Source: Aedes albopictus (Eukaryota; Arthropoda; Insecta; Diptera; Culicidae). Taken from it: 64,000 nt of DNA. Shown piece after piece: positions 36,177 through 47,634 of this stretch. A program made the translations under genes and the position numbers. The stretch is from NCBI RefSeq assembly GCF_035046485.1, contig NC_085137.1, positions 38,608,566 through 38,672,565 on the forward strand, given 5' to 3'. The notes beneath the pieces are model-generated. The model saw only the letters and a list, made by a program, of their open reading frames with translations, did no database searches and was not told the origin of the DNA. The stretch's first letter is position 1; each line of letters opens with the position of its first letter.

Positions 36177-36254
36177 TGTGCTGGTAGTTCATCGATTGGT
36201 TTTCGGCGAGAAATAATTAAAAACTTATTTGCCAATCGATGAACTACCAGCACA
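36177..36254. repeat. perfect 23-bp-stem hairpin with 32-nt loop
   Basis: TGTGCTGGTAGTTCATCGAT... (36177-36199) and its exact complement (36232-36254). There are no mismatches in the arms. Confidence 0.85.
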
Positions 36255-36304
36255 TCAAATCGCGGCGATTAAAACAATAATAACATTATACATTTATATG
36301 AAAC

Positions 36305-36552
36305 TAGCTGTCCCGGCAAACGTCGTACTGCCTGCCTACTATGTTTTTTGACGTACAGCTCCATAGGGACGTTCCCCGCAAAGTCATCTGTATGGGAGCC
36401 CCCCGTTCCCGCACCAAGCTAAGAACCTTCCCCGGCCCCAAAAATACCCACACACACAAATTTCACACCGATCGGTCAAGTAGTTTTCGAATCCATAACG
36501 GTCAGACAGACAGACAGACAGCCAGACAGAAATTCATTTTTATATATATAGA
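36305..36552 (-). mobile_element. non-autonomous Helitron-type element
   Basis: On the minus strand it begins TCTATATATATAAAAATG and ends GCCGGGACAGCTAG, inserted between A and T with no duplication. These are Helitron rules: 5' TC, 3' CTRR (here CTAG), A/T target. It shares the TATATAAAAATGA start and TTTGCCGGGACA.CTAG end with the tandem pair at 63.1-63.7 kb. An internal CAGA tetramer run (about 36505-36530) is present. Confidence 0.75.
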
Positions 36553-36807
36553 TAGATTTGTTTATCAAATTTGAAAAATTGCTTTTGTAGTTTTTTTTTA
36601 GAAATTTTTTCAGGCAATTCTGGAATGTATCTAGTAATTTCACTAGCTTTTTTTTCTTTTTTCAAAGAATACGGCTTCAGTATTCTAAATGTTCTCCTTT
36701 AATGTTTTTCAGGAATTTCACCATTTTTATCATTTTTTTTTCATTGTCAGCAAATTCTCAATAAGCTCTGCCAGACATTCTTTCTTGTATTTATCTTAAC
36801 AATTATT

Positions 36808-37209
36808 AGCATTAGCATTAAGCGAGTCGCACAAATTCGTAGGTGGTACAGTCCTAGACCGCTGTTATGAGGGTTGCCTCCTTCCTGTCCGAACCAAAGC
36901 ACAAAGATTTGGGACTAATCTCTGACTCTTAGACAAGACTGACGCAATCCTCCAATGGTCGAGCACTGTTCTGGCCACGTCCTTGCGACTGCTGAGGAAT
37001 GGGAAAGGATGGTTAGTTTTGGACACCTATGAAAAATGTAGACAACTCTACGATCTCTCAGGCCTAGGTGTCACGGGAATTTGGGTGTTGTTAGTGGAAG
37101 GGTAAACTCCAAAGGATATGCTTGGTTAACGTTCAGGCACACCATTGTTAGACTGCTTCGAATCAGTTGTCTGCCCAATTCATCCTGGATTCCTCGTAAT
37201 CTTGTTGGC
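36808..37209 (-). mobile_element. 402-bp retroelement with (TAATGC)n tail and 19-bp TSD
   Basis: ATTTATCTTAACAATTATT flanks the insertion at 36789-36807 and 37210-37228. On the minus strand it ends GCGACTCGCTTAATGCTAATGCT, a short hexamer tail. A shorter copy in the same orientation sits at 56287-56510. It has no coding capacity I recognise; a non-autonomous element or LINE 3' end. Confidence 0.8.
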
Positions 37210-37543
37210 ATTTATCTTAACAATTATTTTCTCAAAAAAAAATACTGTCGATGCTCAGAGGATTTAGGAAGACTCTTTCCTATAGATTTCCTTAGTAAAC
37301 TTTTCAAATTTTTCTAATAAATTTGAAAACAAAAACATCCAAAAATTCCTCACGGTTTTGCTGGGAGTTAAACTATCAACTCTATCAAAAATTAGATAAG
37401 AAATTTTTTAAGGAATTTGGCCAAAAACTTTTTCTGGGAGTTTCGCCTCAAACGCAAACGTAATTTCTGTAAATTACTGATTTTTTTAGAAATATGCCAA
37501 ACGCGAAAATCAACCCAGGATCAGACAAATTGATTCATTTCGA

Positions 37544-37670
37544 GCCTTGAAGAAGATCACAACATATGGATCGAAACGTTGGCGATGAGATGAGAAAATC
37601 AATGCTTTTCTTTGACTGAAAGCCAAAACCCCACAATAAATAAGTCAACTTCCCAGTCTAATCTCTACAA
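37544..37670 (+). repeat. solo Penelope-type terminal-repeat remnant with hammerhead-like fold
   Basis: GCC-TTGAAGA-AGATC...GATC-GAAAC-GTT-GGC (37544-37583) has the same layout as the Penelope cassette. About 35 bases on, GACTGAAAGCCAAAACCCC...TTCCCAGTCTAA matches the repeat's terminal part (GACTGAGAAAGCCATCCCCC...TTCCCAGTCGTAA). It is thus a fragment of a related terminal repeat, cut off by the MITE starting at 37676. Confidence 0.65.
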
Positions 37671-37675
37671 GTATA

Positions 37676-38659
37676 GGGTAGAAGCTTCAGTTTTGGCCAG
37701 CCCGGAGTTTTGGCCATAGTGCGGTATTCAGCCTGTTACGATCTAAATCGATATAAATTTATTTTTTACCAGTAGATTCTAATATTACAGCCAGAGTTTC
37801 CCATTGCTCATGTGTACATAAATGTGACAGCGAGCCTCCCACCAAATTGTCTCACAACTCTTCAAAATCGCAGTGTGCTGCGCTGCTAGGAGGCTCACGA
37901 AAATCTGGTGGGTGCGAGCTAGGCGCATAGCTCCCGGAGAGCTCGTCTCATGCGCTGCGTGAGCTGTTGGTATCTAAGGTGAAAAACAACTTCTTGGTAA
38001 CGAAGAACCTCAACAACTTTTTTCCGTATACAACACAAGCGTCTGGTTGGTGTATGCGATACGACTAGGGACTCTCAATGCAAAGGTTAAGGTTTCAATT
38101 CTGGTTCGTTTAAGAAGTTTTTGTCGTGAAATTTTCCAATTTAATCAGCTCATGAGACGAAGCTCATGAGACACATCTTGAGAAAAATGAGGCGCACAAC
38201 TTTCAGTCTCAAAATGTACTGTGCTCCTGGGAGCTTGCCTGCAATGTGGCTCCCGTACATGGGACTACAGCACGTGTACATCAACTCTGATTACAGCTGT
38301 GAAGACCATACATTTTAATTAAAAACTGGAAGAAAAAAATAATTTTCCTTAAACAATCAGCTCCCATATATCTATTTTGGCAAGGGTGCTTCTAATTTGG
38401 CCACTCCCATAAGAAATACACGTGATTGGCCAAAATAGAAACCAAAGCTGAGAATATGGCCAAAACTGCGGCAATGCTTCTATTTTGGCCAGTGCCACTT
38501 TTAATACAAAAATCAAGTATTAGATTGATTTCTGCATTTTTCTAATAAAGTATAGATTGAAACCTTTCATTTAACACATTGGTAGTTTTCATTGGATTAT
38601 TGTTTTTTTTTTATAAAAATGATTTTCCTTAGACTGGCCAAAACCGGTGCCCGCACCCT
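37676..38659. mobile_element. TA-type MITE with reiterated TTTTGGCCA motifs
   Basis: Ends GGGTAGAAGCTTCAG and (reverse complement) GGGTGCGGGCACCGG, each followed by TTTTGGCCAG, with TA at 37674-37675 and 38660-38661. TTTTGGCCA or TGGCCAAAA occurs many times near both ends. It is interrupted by the hAT-type element at 37792-38289. Confidence 0.6.
37792..38289. mobile_element. hAT-type MITE nested in the TA-type MITE
   Basis: ATTACAGC is duplicated at 37784-37791 and 38290-38297. The ends are CAGAGTT...AACTCTG. An 8-bp duplication is the hAT hallmark. Inside, AGCTC, GAGCC and GGCTC motifs recur on both strands. Confidence 0.75.
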
Positions 38660-39010
38660 ACGCCAAATGTTTTTTTTTCGAAATAGGAATGGACATGTCG
38701 GAATGGTTAGAGCCGATGACTATCACGACGATTACCTGGGATCGAATGTAATGTTCTTGACAAGCTCACAAGATGTAGATTTTTTTTATACTGTGCTGCA
38801 CACAATTTCAAAAGCTTGTCTCCCGTTTTTGTCGACAGAAACAGAGACGTATGAATGAGAGCTTTCGTAACTGTGCGAGAGACAAATGGCAGTACTAATT
38901 CTGCTCTTTCGGTCGCAAAGAGTTTTTCATAGTAGTGCTAGAAGAAACACTTATGCAACGTCCAACTCATATATCTCAGAATCCTGATTACTTAAAAACT
39001 TTGTTTTTGT

Positions 39011-39168
39011 CTAGTCTAGTCTAGTCTACACATACACAGCCATTCATTGAAAGAATCCTGGAAAATGATAGAATCGACTAATTCTATCATTTTTCTTGTC
39101 AGTATTAATGTTTGGAGCACATCAAAGATGTATTGTAAGCATTAAAGCGGCCAGGCCTACTGTGCAGC
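39011..39168 (-). mobile_element. pentamer-tailed repeat, copy A, with conserved stem-loop
   Basis: On the minus strand: CAGTAGGCCTGGCCGCTTTA near the 5' end, ACTGACAAGAAAAATGATAG, a 13-bp stem (39062-39074 with 39081-39093), CCAGGATTCTTTC, and a tail of four TAGAC-type repeats. GTTTTTG may be the target duplication on both sides. The same family is at 57.32-57.49 kb in the other orientation. Confidence 0.75.
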
Positions 39169-40400
39169 GTTTTTGATTTATTTAAGCCATAGAACGGGGA
39201 CATCTCGTACCAACCGTTCGGCATACATAGTTACGGTTATATTTGATATTCGTTGGGAGTGACTTGGCTAAGAGGGTTATGGTCGTAAGCACCAACGCAG
39301 TTGATACGAGATTTAATACCGATTTTCAAAAATCCAGATTAAATTTTAATACTCCATTCGGTAAGCATCAAAGAGCTCCAAGAGAGGATTTAACAAAGGA
39401 AGCACGCAGCCATCCTCTCTCGCTCGTCGTGATAGTCCAGCTCGCAGAAATGTCAAATCAGCGGGTGTTTATTTACTCTTTTCTTACAAAAAAAGAAGTT
39501 TGTTCCTCCTGCGTGATAAACCGTGACGAAAGCCGGCGCCCGAACTATCAGTGGCTTCATCGTTATCCACCTTCCCCTGACGAACGCGGGAATTGGTAAC
39601 CGGCGCCCCCGCTGTTCGTGGCCTACGAAATTAGCAAATTTTTGCTGCTACTGCTGTCGTTCAGATTGTCAAGTACGACCCGGATGTTCAGTGCGAATTC
39701 TGCGTCGGAGGTGTCTGAAGATTCGTACCAGGATCTCGTCGTTTGTTTTTTGAGATTTTTTGTCTTTTGGGAGCAAGCGTAACCGCACCACAGTAAGGTG
39801 AAATTTGTGGTCTTTTTAGTTGCGGTTCCGTTAAAAGTTGCCCTGATTGTTCACGCTGAGATCGATGAAACTGGATATGGGGTGGGACTTACTCCCCGGA
39901 CGTCCCTTCGAGGATGCCCACCCGTGCCATTTCGAGTTTCTTTGCCTAGATTTGACTGTGGCGGGAATTGCGCGATGAGCGTTGGATACATATCGCAGTT
40001 CTGAAATACCCACCGAGGATAAGTGGACATTATCAAACTGCCCCACCGCTGTCAGTTTTCCGGATAAATCACGAGGTTTCTGCTGCAAAGATCTGCTTTT
40101 GCTTCCAGTGATGCTCCCAGAATTTCCAATCTCAAACATAAGTTTTAACAGGAATGAACGATTTATGCAGCTTGTATTTTGCCAGCAGAAAAAGCAGTAG
40201 CACCGGGTACTGCTTGAGAAGCTCTTTCCCTGGTTTACTTCCATTAATTCAGTAAATCATAATTGTATTAGTTTCCTGGATATTCCTGCCATAAATCACT
40301 GAACAAAATTCGTTCCGATATTCCTACTTATTCTCCGAGGTATTACAAAATGTTCCGTAAATTATTGTTGTGAAATTTCCTACAGAAGTGCATCAAAATA
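39169..40400. other. unique, GC-balanced DNA
   Basis: Contains two similar phrases, GCCGGCGCCCGAACTATCAG (39531) and CCGGCGCCCCCGCTGTTCGT (39600), and frames up to 137 codons on both strands without recognisable domains. Possibly host regulatory or exon-bearing DNA, or a decayed LTR-element leader. No firm call. Confidence 0.35.
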
Positions 40401-42290
40401 TTGCTCCCGGAGTTCCTCAAAACACAATTCATTCTGTGAGTCAAAATTTCTTGGAAATTCTAAGGAATCTCATCCTCAAGAAATACCTCGAGAAATTCTT
40501 CCGGTAATTGATCCAAAAAATCTTCCGGGAATTGAACCAAAAATTCTTCCTGAAAATTCTCAAGAACTTCTGATGGGAATTCCTCTAGAAATTCTTCCGT
40601 AAACTTGTCCAGAAATTCTTCCGGGAATTAGTCCAGAAATTCAAATAAATTTCTCCAGAATTCACTCTGGGAATACCTCTAGAAAGTTCTCTGAGAATAC
40701 TTCCCGAAATTATTCCAGGAATTCCTCCAAAAAATCCCCCGGTTATTCCTTCAGAAATTCCTCAAGAAACTCCTACGGAAATTCCTCCAGAAATTCTTCC
40801 GTGAATTCCTCAAAAAATCCCAATGGGAATTAATCCAAAAATTTCTCCGGGAATTTCTCAAGAAAATATTCCGGAGATTTCTCCAGAAATTTCTCGAAGA
40901 ATGCCTGCAAAAAAACTTCTAGGAATTTCCCCAGAAATTCCTCTGGGAATTCATCTAGAAATTTCTCAGTAAATTTCTCCAGGAATTGTTCCAGAAATTT
41001 TTTTTTGAATTCCTCCAGACATTTCTTCTTGAAGTTCTGCAAAAATTTCTTCAGGAATTTCTCCAGGATTTTTTCGGAAATTTCTCAGGGAGTTCTTACA
41101 GGAATTCCACCGGGAATACCTCCAGATAGTTCTTTGGATTTTTTCTGGAAATTTTGTAAGGAATTCATTCAGACATTTCACCAGGAATTCTTCCAGAAGT
41201 TCTTCTGGGAAGTTCTTCAGAAATTCTTCTGGGAATTCTTCCACAATTTCTTCCGCAAATTGCTAAAGCAATTCCTCAATAAATTCCTTCAAAAACTCCT
41301 CTGAAAACTCCCCAAAAAATACCACCGGGAAATCCTTCAGATACTCTTCCGGTAACTCCTGCAGTAACTTCCTCAGAAATTTGTTAGTGAACTTCTAAAA
41401 AAAAAAATCTTCGGAATCCCTCCGTAACTTCTCCGGAAATCGGTCTAGAATCTCCTCCGGGAAGTCCACCAGAAATTTCTACGGAAATTTCTCTAGAAAA
41501 TTGTCCGTTTACTCTGCTTAAAATTACCCAAGGAATTTCTCGAATTTTCATTGAGAATCCCTCCAGAAATTTCTTTGAGAATTCCTTCTTCCGTTTTTTT
41601 TTCTGAGAGTTCCTTCAGAAATTCCTCTTAGAACTTTGCAGAAGTTCATCTTGAAATAAAAAAAAATCGTCCGGAAATCCCTTAAGATATTTCTTTTTAA
41701 ATTCCTCTCGAAATTTCTTCGGAATTCCTTTGAGGATTTCTCTACGAATTCGTTTGAGGATTCTCCTGGAATTCCTTTGCGGACTCTTCCAGGAATTCCA
41801 TCGAGATTCCTCCAAAAATTTTTTTTGGTATACCACCAGGAATTCCTTTGGGTATTTTTCAAGGAATTCCTTCATGGGCTTTTCCTGGAACTCATTGATC
41901 GTCGAAAACCAGTCCCAGAGCAAATTTCTGGCTACGCCATTGCCTCCTGTAATTCCCCGATGCTTCATCTAGAAATTTCTTCGGTAATCTTTCAGAAATT
42001 CCTTCATGGATTCCTCCAGGAATACCTACGTGGATTCGTTTAGGAATTCATTCGGGTATTCTTTCAGGAATTCCATCGAGGATACCTTCAGGAATTCCTT
42101 CGGAGATTCCTCCAAAAATTCCTCTTTTCCTGTTTTCTGTCATTCCTTCGGGAATTTCTCCTGCAACTTTTCCAGGAATTAATCCAGGAGTTCTTTCGGG
42201 AATTCCTCCAGAAATTTCTTCGGGAATTCCTCAAGATATTTCTCCGGGAATTCCTCCAGGAGTTTCTCCGGGAAATTCTGGATAAACTCC
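40400..42290. repeat. satellite array, left arm (CCAGAAATTCTTCCGG orientation)
   Basis: Dense units of AATTCCTCCAGA, AATTCTTCCGGG and variants, with a 12-bp base period and a 24-bp higher-order alternation. Non-satellite sequence interrupts at about 41888-41960. Long open frames in every phase result from the multiple-of-three period. Confidence 0.9.
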
Positions 42291-42335
42291 GGTAAACTCG
42301 GAGGAATTCCTGGATAAACTCCTGGAGGAATTCCC
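42246..42335. repeat. palindromic junction of the satellite array
   Basis: GGGAATTCCTCCAGGAGTTT (42246-42265) and its exact complement (42316-42335) flank about 50 bases. Outside them the unit orientation is opposite on the two sides, so the array is a giant imperfect inverted repeat centred near 42.29 kb. Confidence 0.85.
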
Positions 42336-45300
42336 AAAGAAATTCTTGAGGGAATTCCCGAAATAATTCCAGCAGGAATTCTAGGAGAAAATCCTGGAGG
42401 ATTCTTCGAAGAAATTCCTGGTGGAATCCTCGACGGAATTCCTGGCGAAATTCCCGAAGCAATCCTCAAAGGAATTCCTGGAAGAATCTCCATTGGAATT
42501 CCTGGAGGAATTCCCGAAAACATTCCTGGAGGAATTCCCAAAGAAATTCCTGGAGGAATTCGCAAAGAAATTCCTGGAGGAATTCGCAAAGAAATTCCTG
42601 GAGGAATTTTCGGAGAAATTTCTGGAAGGAATTCCTGGAGGAATCCCCGAAGAAATTCCTAAAGCAATTTCCAGAGAAACATCTGGAGAATTTCCCGGAG
42701 AAACTCCTGGGAGGAATTCCCGGAGAAATATCTTGAGGAATTCCCGAAGAAATTTCTGGAGGAATTCCCGAAATAATTCATGGAGAAATTCCTGAAGGAA
42801 TTCCTGGAGGAATTCCTGAAGGAATTCCTGGGAAAATTCCTGAATTAATTCCAGGAGGAATTTTCGAAGAAATTCCTGAAGTAATTCCCGAAGAAATTCC
42901 TAGAAGAATTCCCGAAAAAAATCCTGGAGGAATTCCCGAAGTAGTTCCTGCAAGAATTCCCAAAGGAATTCCGGGGGAATTCTCGAAGTAATTCCAGCAG
43001 GAATTCCCGGAGAAATCCTTACTGGAATCCCCGAAAAATTCCTGGAGGAATTCTCGAAGAAATACCTGAAGGAATCCCCAAAGGAATTTCAGGAAAAATT
43101 CCCGGAGAAATTTCTGGAGGAATCCCCGAAAAATTTCCTGGAGGATTTCCCCAAAAAAAATCCAGGAGGAATTCCCGAAGAAATTCCTGGAGGTATTCCC
43201 GGAGAAATTTCCGGAGAAATCCTCGAAGAAATTCCTGAAGGAATCCCCGAAGAAATTCCTGGAGGAATTCCCAAAGCAATATTTGCAGGAATTCCCTTAA
43301 GAATTTCTGGGGAAATTTCCGAAGAATTCCATTAGGAATTCCCAGAGAAATTACTGGAGGTACTCCCGAAGGAATTCCAGGAAGAATTTCTGGAAAAAAT
43401 CCTGGAGGAATTCCCGAAGAAATTCCTGGAGGAATTCCCGAAGAAATTCCTGGAGAAATTCCCGAAGTAATTCCAGCAGGAGTTCCCGGAGAAATCCTTA
43501 GCGGAATCCCTGAAAAATTCCTGGAGGAATTTTGGAAGGAATTCCTGAAGAATTCCAGGAAAAATTCCCGGAGAAATTTCTGGAGGAATCCCCGAAAAAT
43601 TTCCTGGAGGATTCCCCAAAAAAAAATCCTGGAGGAATTCCCGAAGAAATTCCTAGTTGTATTCCCGGAGAAATTTCCGGAGGTATCCCCGGAGAAATTT
43701 CCGGAGAAATCCTCGAAGAAATTCCTGGAGGAATTCCAGAAGTAATTTTTGCAGGAATTCCCTTAGGAATTTCTGGGGAAATTCCCGAAGAAATTCCTGA
43801 AGGAATCCCCAAAGGAATTCCAGGAAAAATTCCCGGAGGAATTTCTGGAGGAATCCCCGATAATTTTTCTGGAGGATTTCCCAAAAAAAATCATGGAGGA
43901 ATTCCCGAAGAAATTCCTGGAGGTATTCCCGGAGAAATTTCCGGAGGTATCCCAGGAGAAGTTTCCGGAGAAATCCTCGAAGAAATTCCTGGAGGAATCC
44001 CCGAAGAAATTTCTGGTGGAATTCCCGAAGTAATTTTTGCAGGAATTCCCTTAGGAATTCCTGTGGAAATTCCCGAATAATTCTATTAGGAATTCCCGGA
44101 GAAATTACTGGAGGTACTCCCGAAGAAATTTCTGGGTGAATTCCCGAAGGAATTCCAGGAAGAATTTCCGGAAAAAATCCTGGAGGAATTCCCAAAGAAA
44201 TTCCTGGAGGAATTCCCGAAAAAAAAAAACCTGGAGGAATTCCCGAAGTAATTCCTGCAAGAATTCTTGGGGGTATTCCCGAAGTAATTCCAGCAAGAAT
44301 TTCCGGAGAAATCCTTGGAGAAATTTCCGAAAAATTCCTGGAGAAATCCTCGAAAGAATTCCTGAAGGAATCTTCAAAGGAATTCCAGGAGGATTTCCCG
44401 GAGAAATTTCTGGAGGAATCCCCGAAAAAAATCCTAGAAGATTTCCCAAAAAAAATCCTGGAGGAATTCCCAAAAAAAATTTTGAAGGTATTTCCTGAGA
44501 AATTTCCGGAGAAATCTTCGAAGGAATTCTTGGAGAAATCCCCGAGGAGTTTCCGAAAAAAAAAATCTGGAGGAATTCCTGAAGAAATTTCTGTAGGAAT
44601 CCCAGAAAAAAATCCTAGACCCAACAAACATGTTTGCTGTACAAGAGTGGAACAAATAACTGTTAAGCAAACTTTAGCTTAAGAAACTGTTACTCAGCTA
44701 GTTATGTTACTTGGGGAGGATTTCCTAATAAAAATTCCTGGAGGAATTCCCGAAAAAATTCCTGGAAGAATTCCCGAAGAAATTCCTGAAGGTATTTCCG
44801 GAGAAATTTCCGGAGAAATCCTCGAAGGAATTCTTGGAGAAATCCCAAAGGAGTTTCCGAAAAAATTTCTCGAGGAATTCCCGAAGAAATTTCTGGAGGG
44901 ATCCCCGAAAAAATCCTAGAAGATTTCCCAAAAAAAAATTCCTGGAGGAATTCCCGAAGAAATTCCTGGAAGAATTCCCGAAGAAATTCCTGGAGGAATT
45001 CTCGAAGAAATTCCTGGAGGAATTCCCGAAGAAATATCTGGAGGAATTCCCTTTGGAATTCCTGGGGGAATTCCCGAAGAAATTCCTGTAGGTATTTCCG
45101 GAGAAATCCTCGAAGGAATTCCTGGAGGAATTCATTTAGGAATTCCTGGGGGAATTCCGAAGAATTCCATTAGGAATTCCCAGAAGAATTACTGGAGGAA
45201 CTCCCGACGAAATTTCTGGAGGAATTCCCGATGAATCCCCGAAGAAATTACTGGAAACATCCCCGAATGAATACCTATAGGAATCCCCGGGGGAATTTGC

Positions 45301-45900
45301 GTAGGAATCATGGAAGGAATTCTTGGGGAATTCCTGGAGAAACCCATGAGGGAATTTCCGGAGGAATCTCTGTCGAAATGACCAGACGAATCCTTGGAAT
45401 TGAGGGAAGAATCCTTGTTAGAATCCTTGTTGGAATCCTCAAAGAAAAACCTGGAGGAATACCCGAAAGAATTACTGAAAGAATCCCCGAAGGAATACCC
45501 TAAGGAGTCCGTATGGAAATTTGCGTAGGAATTCCTGGGGGAATTCGTGGAAGAATTCCTGAAAATTTTCCCGGAGGAATCTCAGTCGAAATTACCAAAG
45601 GAATCCCTGGAGAGAAATCCATGTTGGAATTTCCAAAACAATCCCTGGGGAGGTTTTTGGAGGAATTTCCGTAGAAATTGCTGGAGAAATCCCGGAAGAA
45701 TTCCTGCAGAATTGTCTGAAGAAATTCCTGAACGAATCCCCGGAGGAATTTCTGGTGAAATTTTGAAGAAATACCTGAAGGAATTCTTGAAGAATCGCCG
45801 GAGGAATCTCCGCAGGAATTCCATGAGAAAACCGGGAGGGATTCCTGGAGGCATCATCGATTGAATCTTTGGAAGAAACCCTCCAGCAATGCCTAGAAAA
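42290..45900. repeat. satellite array, right arm (GGAATTCCTGGAGGAATTCC orientation)
   Basis: Units alternate GAATTCCTGGAG and GAATTCCCGAAG (24-bp higher order), with larger blocks repeating around 43.1, 43.6, 43.9 and 44.3 kb (for example the ...CCCAAAAAAAATCCTGGAGG phrase). It reads as GIPG/GIPE/EIPG tetrapeptides on the plus strand and as IPPGISSGIPP on the minus strand, up to 324 codons. I regard these as non-coding. Confidence 0.92.
44620..44715. mobile_element. 96-bp MITE-like interruption of the satellite
   Basis: Only non-satellite sequence in this part of the array. Ends CCCAACAAACATGTTTGCTG and (reverse complement) CCCAAGTAACATAACTAGCT match imperfectly (CCCAA..AACAT....GCTG). CCCAAGTAACAT also appears at 3099 and 26591. 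Confidence 0.5.
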
Positions 45901-47540
45901 ATATATTAAAAACATAATTCCCAACCAGAATGAATTATGAATCTCTGCGGAAACTATGAAGGAATTTTGGGATGAATATGTATATTCTTATATGAACTTG
46001 TTAAGGCAGCTCATAAGGGGATCCAATCCTGCTATCGATTCACCAGGTACCTGGCCAGCAAGCAGCAATCTCCCGATTAAACCTGCGAAAACATCACTGA
46101 TCGTACTGCAGTCCATGATGTTTCTTCCCGTAGCTAACATTGAAACAAAAGGGATCTCTGCACTTTGTTTCCCATCACATTTGAGGAGAAAACTTTGTAG
46201 CCACTGCCTTTCAAATCTTCTCTGCACATCCAACGGGAAACTCCCGGTTGAGTCGCTAATCACGGCGCACGTCCATCCTCAGGAGTAGTTGGAGGTTCTT
46301 ATCCGTCTTTTCCGAAAGCATCGGTCGGCAGCTCAGACTTCTGCTGTTTTTTGTTTTGTTTTTCTTTGACGGTTCTACGAGGGCGTAGTATGCGGTGCCA
46401 ATTAATTTCCGCACGCAGCCAGTCCATGTAAATCCGAGATTTAATTTTAGTGCGCCGAGATCGGCGCACTAAAGTTAAATCTCAGATTAAAATCAAGGAT
46501 AATACCGTTTGGTGCTTAGGAAAATCGAGGATAATACGTGATTGGCGTCTAGTACGCTGTGGAGCTTATCGCCATTAGTGTACACTCCATAAGTTCTCCT
46601 GGGAAGGGACACAGGTATTTCCCCCTTGTGCCCTGGCTGATGTAAGCCTAGGTTTAAGCGCCATTGCTCGCCCTCTGAAACGAAACAAAACTAAAACTTA
46701 TCCCCATCAAATAATGCAAGGAAACAATGTTCAGTGGAGTATTTGCATTAACTATGTTTTGAAATATTTAAAATGATACGATCTCACCAAATCCATCCTC
46801 ACGTCCACTTAATTGATGCCAGCTCACGTGCCAGCTGCTTTAAATAATCTGCAATTTGTTGAACTTCTACTGTTTCATGATTCACCGTCACCATAAAATT
46901 CACCATAAAAAATATATCACAGCAAGCCGTATGTTTTTGAAGACAACTGTCGATACGCTTCTAGTGCGTTGACACCAATTAGCCAAGGTAACACTTGCAG
47001 TACCTCGAATTACCTACCAAAATTTTCACCATTTTCGCTGCATTAGCACCACTACACCATACTCTTGGCCCTACTACACTACTCATCAGTGCAAAACAAA
47101 AAAAAAAAACGATTCCGGAAGCATTCGTGACACACCTATTCATCCAGACCCACCGATACACATTCTTCACCTTGTCCTTCACTCACTATCAACCCTTTCT
47201 TCCAAGCACAACTTTTTTGAATCGACGAACTGGAAGTAACGTTCAAAACTCCTTAGAACCACACTTAAATCAGTTTTCAATTCGAAATACGTAAGAATTA
47301 GGTATTTATCCAAATTGCACATCAGCCGAAATTCGGAAAAACTGATGGACAGCGCGAGAAAACACGGGGAGCGAAAATTTTTGCGACCGTCTTGGGCGCA
47401 GCACACTACGATCGTGTCTTACTTAAAAACTTTGTTTTTGTTTTGAAAAAAAAAAAAGTTGTTTTGTTGATCAGAACCTTACACAATTAAATTCGAAAAT
47501 CTACCACTAGACGACACAAGTGAGCAAACATACAAACAAG
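45901..47540. other. unique DNA with one hairpin
   Basis: GC-balanced and otherwise featureless. Frames of about 100-110 codons on both strands have no identifiable domain. Contains the hairpin at 46434-46485. Confidence 0.4.
46434..46485. repeat. 25-bp-stem hairpin, two-base loop
   Basis: Arms CCGAGATTTAATTTTAGTGC... and the complementary right arm pair over 25 bases with two mismatches, both tolerable as wobble pairs in RNA. Confidence 0.75.
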
Positions 47541-47550
47541 GTTTATTATT

Positions 47551-47588
47551 GCCCGACGTTTTGATACTGGGTTGTGTCATCTTCAGAG
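47551..47588 (-). ncRNA. hammerhead-like remnant (Penelope-type)
   Basis: Minus strand: CTGAAGA, TGACACAACCCAGTATCA, AAAACGTCGGGC. The TGA/TCA stem and ACGTCGGG end match the layout of Penelope cassettes, with CTGAAGA closer to the canonical CUGAUGA box than in the intact element. Stem I is weak. No RT sequence nearby. Confidence 0.4.
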
Positions 47589-47634
47589 GTAACAGGGGTA
47601 ACAACTCACCACCAGGGGGAGCTCTATGACAAAA

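Noticed and set aside
39531..39620. Primer-binding site and leader of an LTR retrotransposon (CCGGCGCC phrases)
   Set aside because: No paired LTRs, no gag or pol frame nearby, and no clear tRNA complementarity.
43532..44627. Long open frames of 182 (plus) and 324 (minus) codons in the satellite array
   Set aside because: They overlap on opposite strands, consist wholly of 4-residue repeats from a 12-bp unit, and similar frames occur in every phase.
42290..45900. CRISPR-like array
   Set aside because: The repeats are contiguous degenerate tandem units with no unique spacers, in a eukaryotic context.
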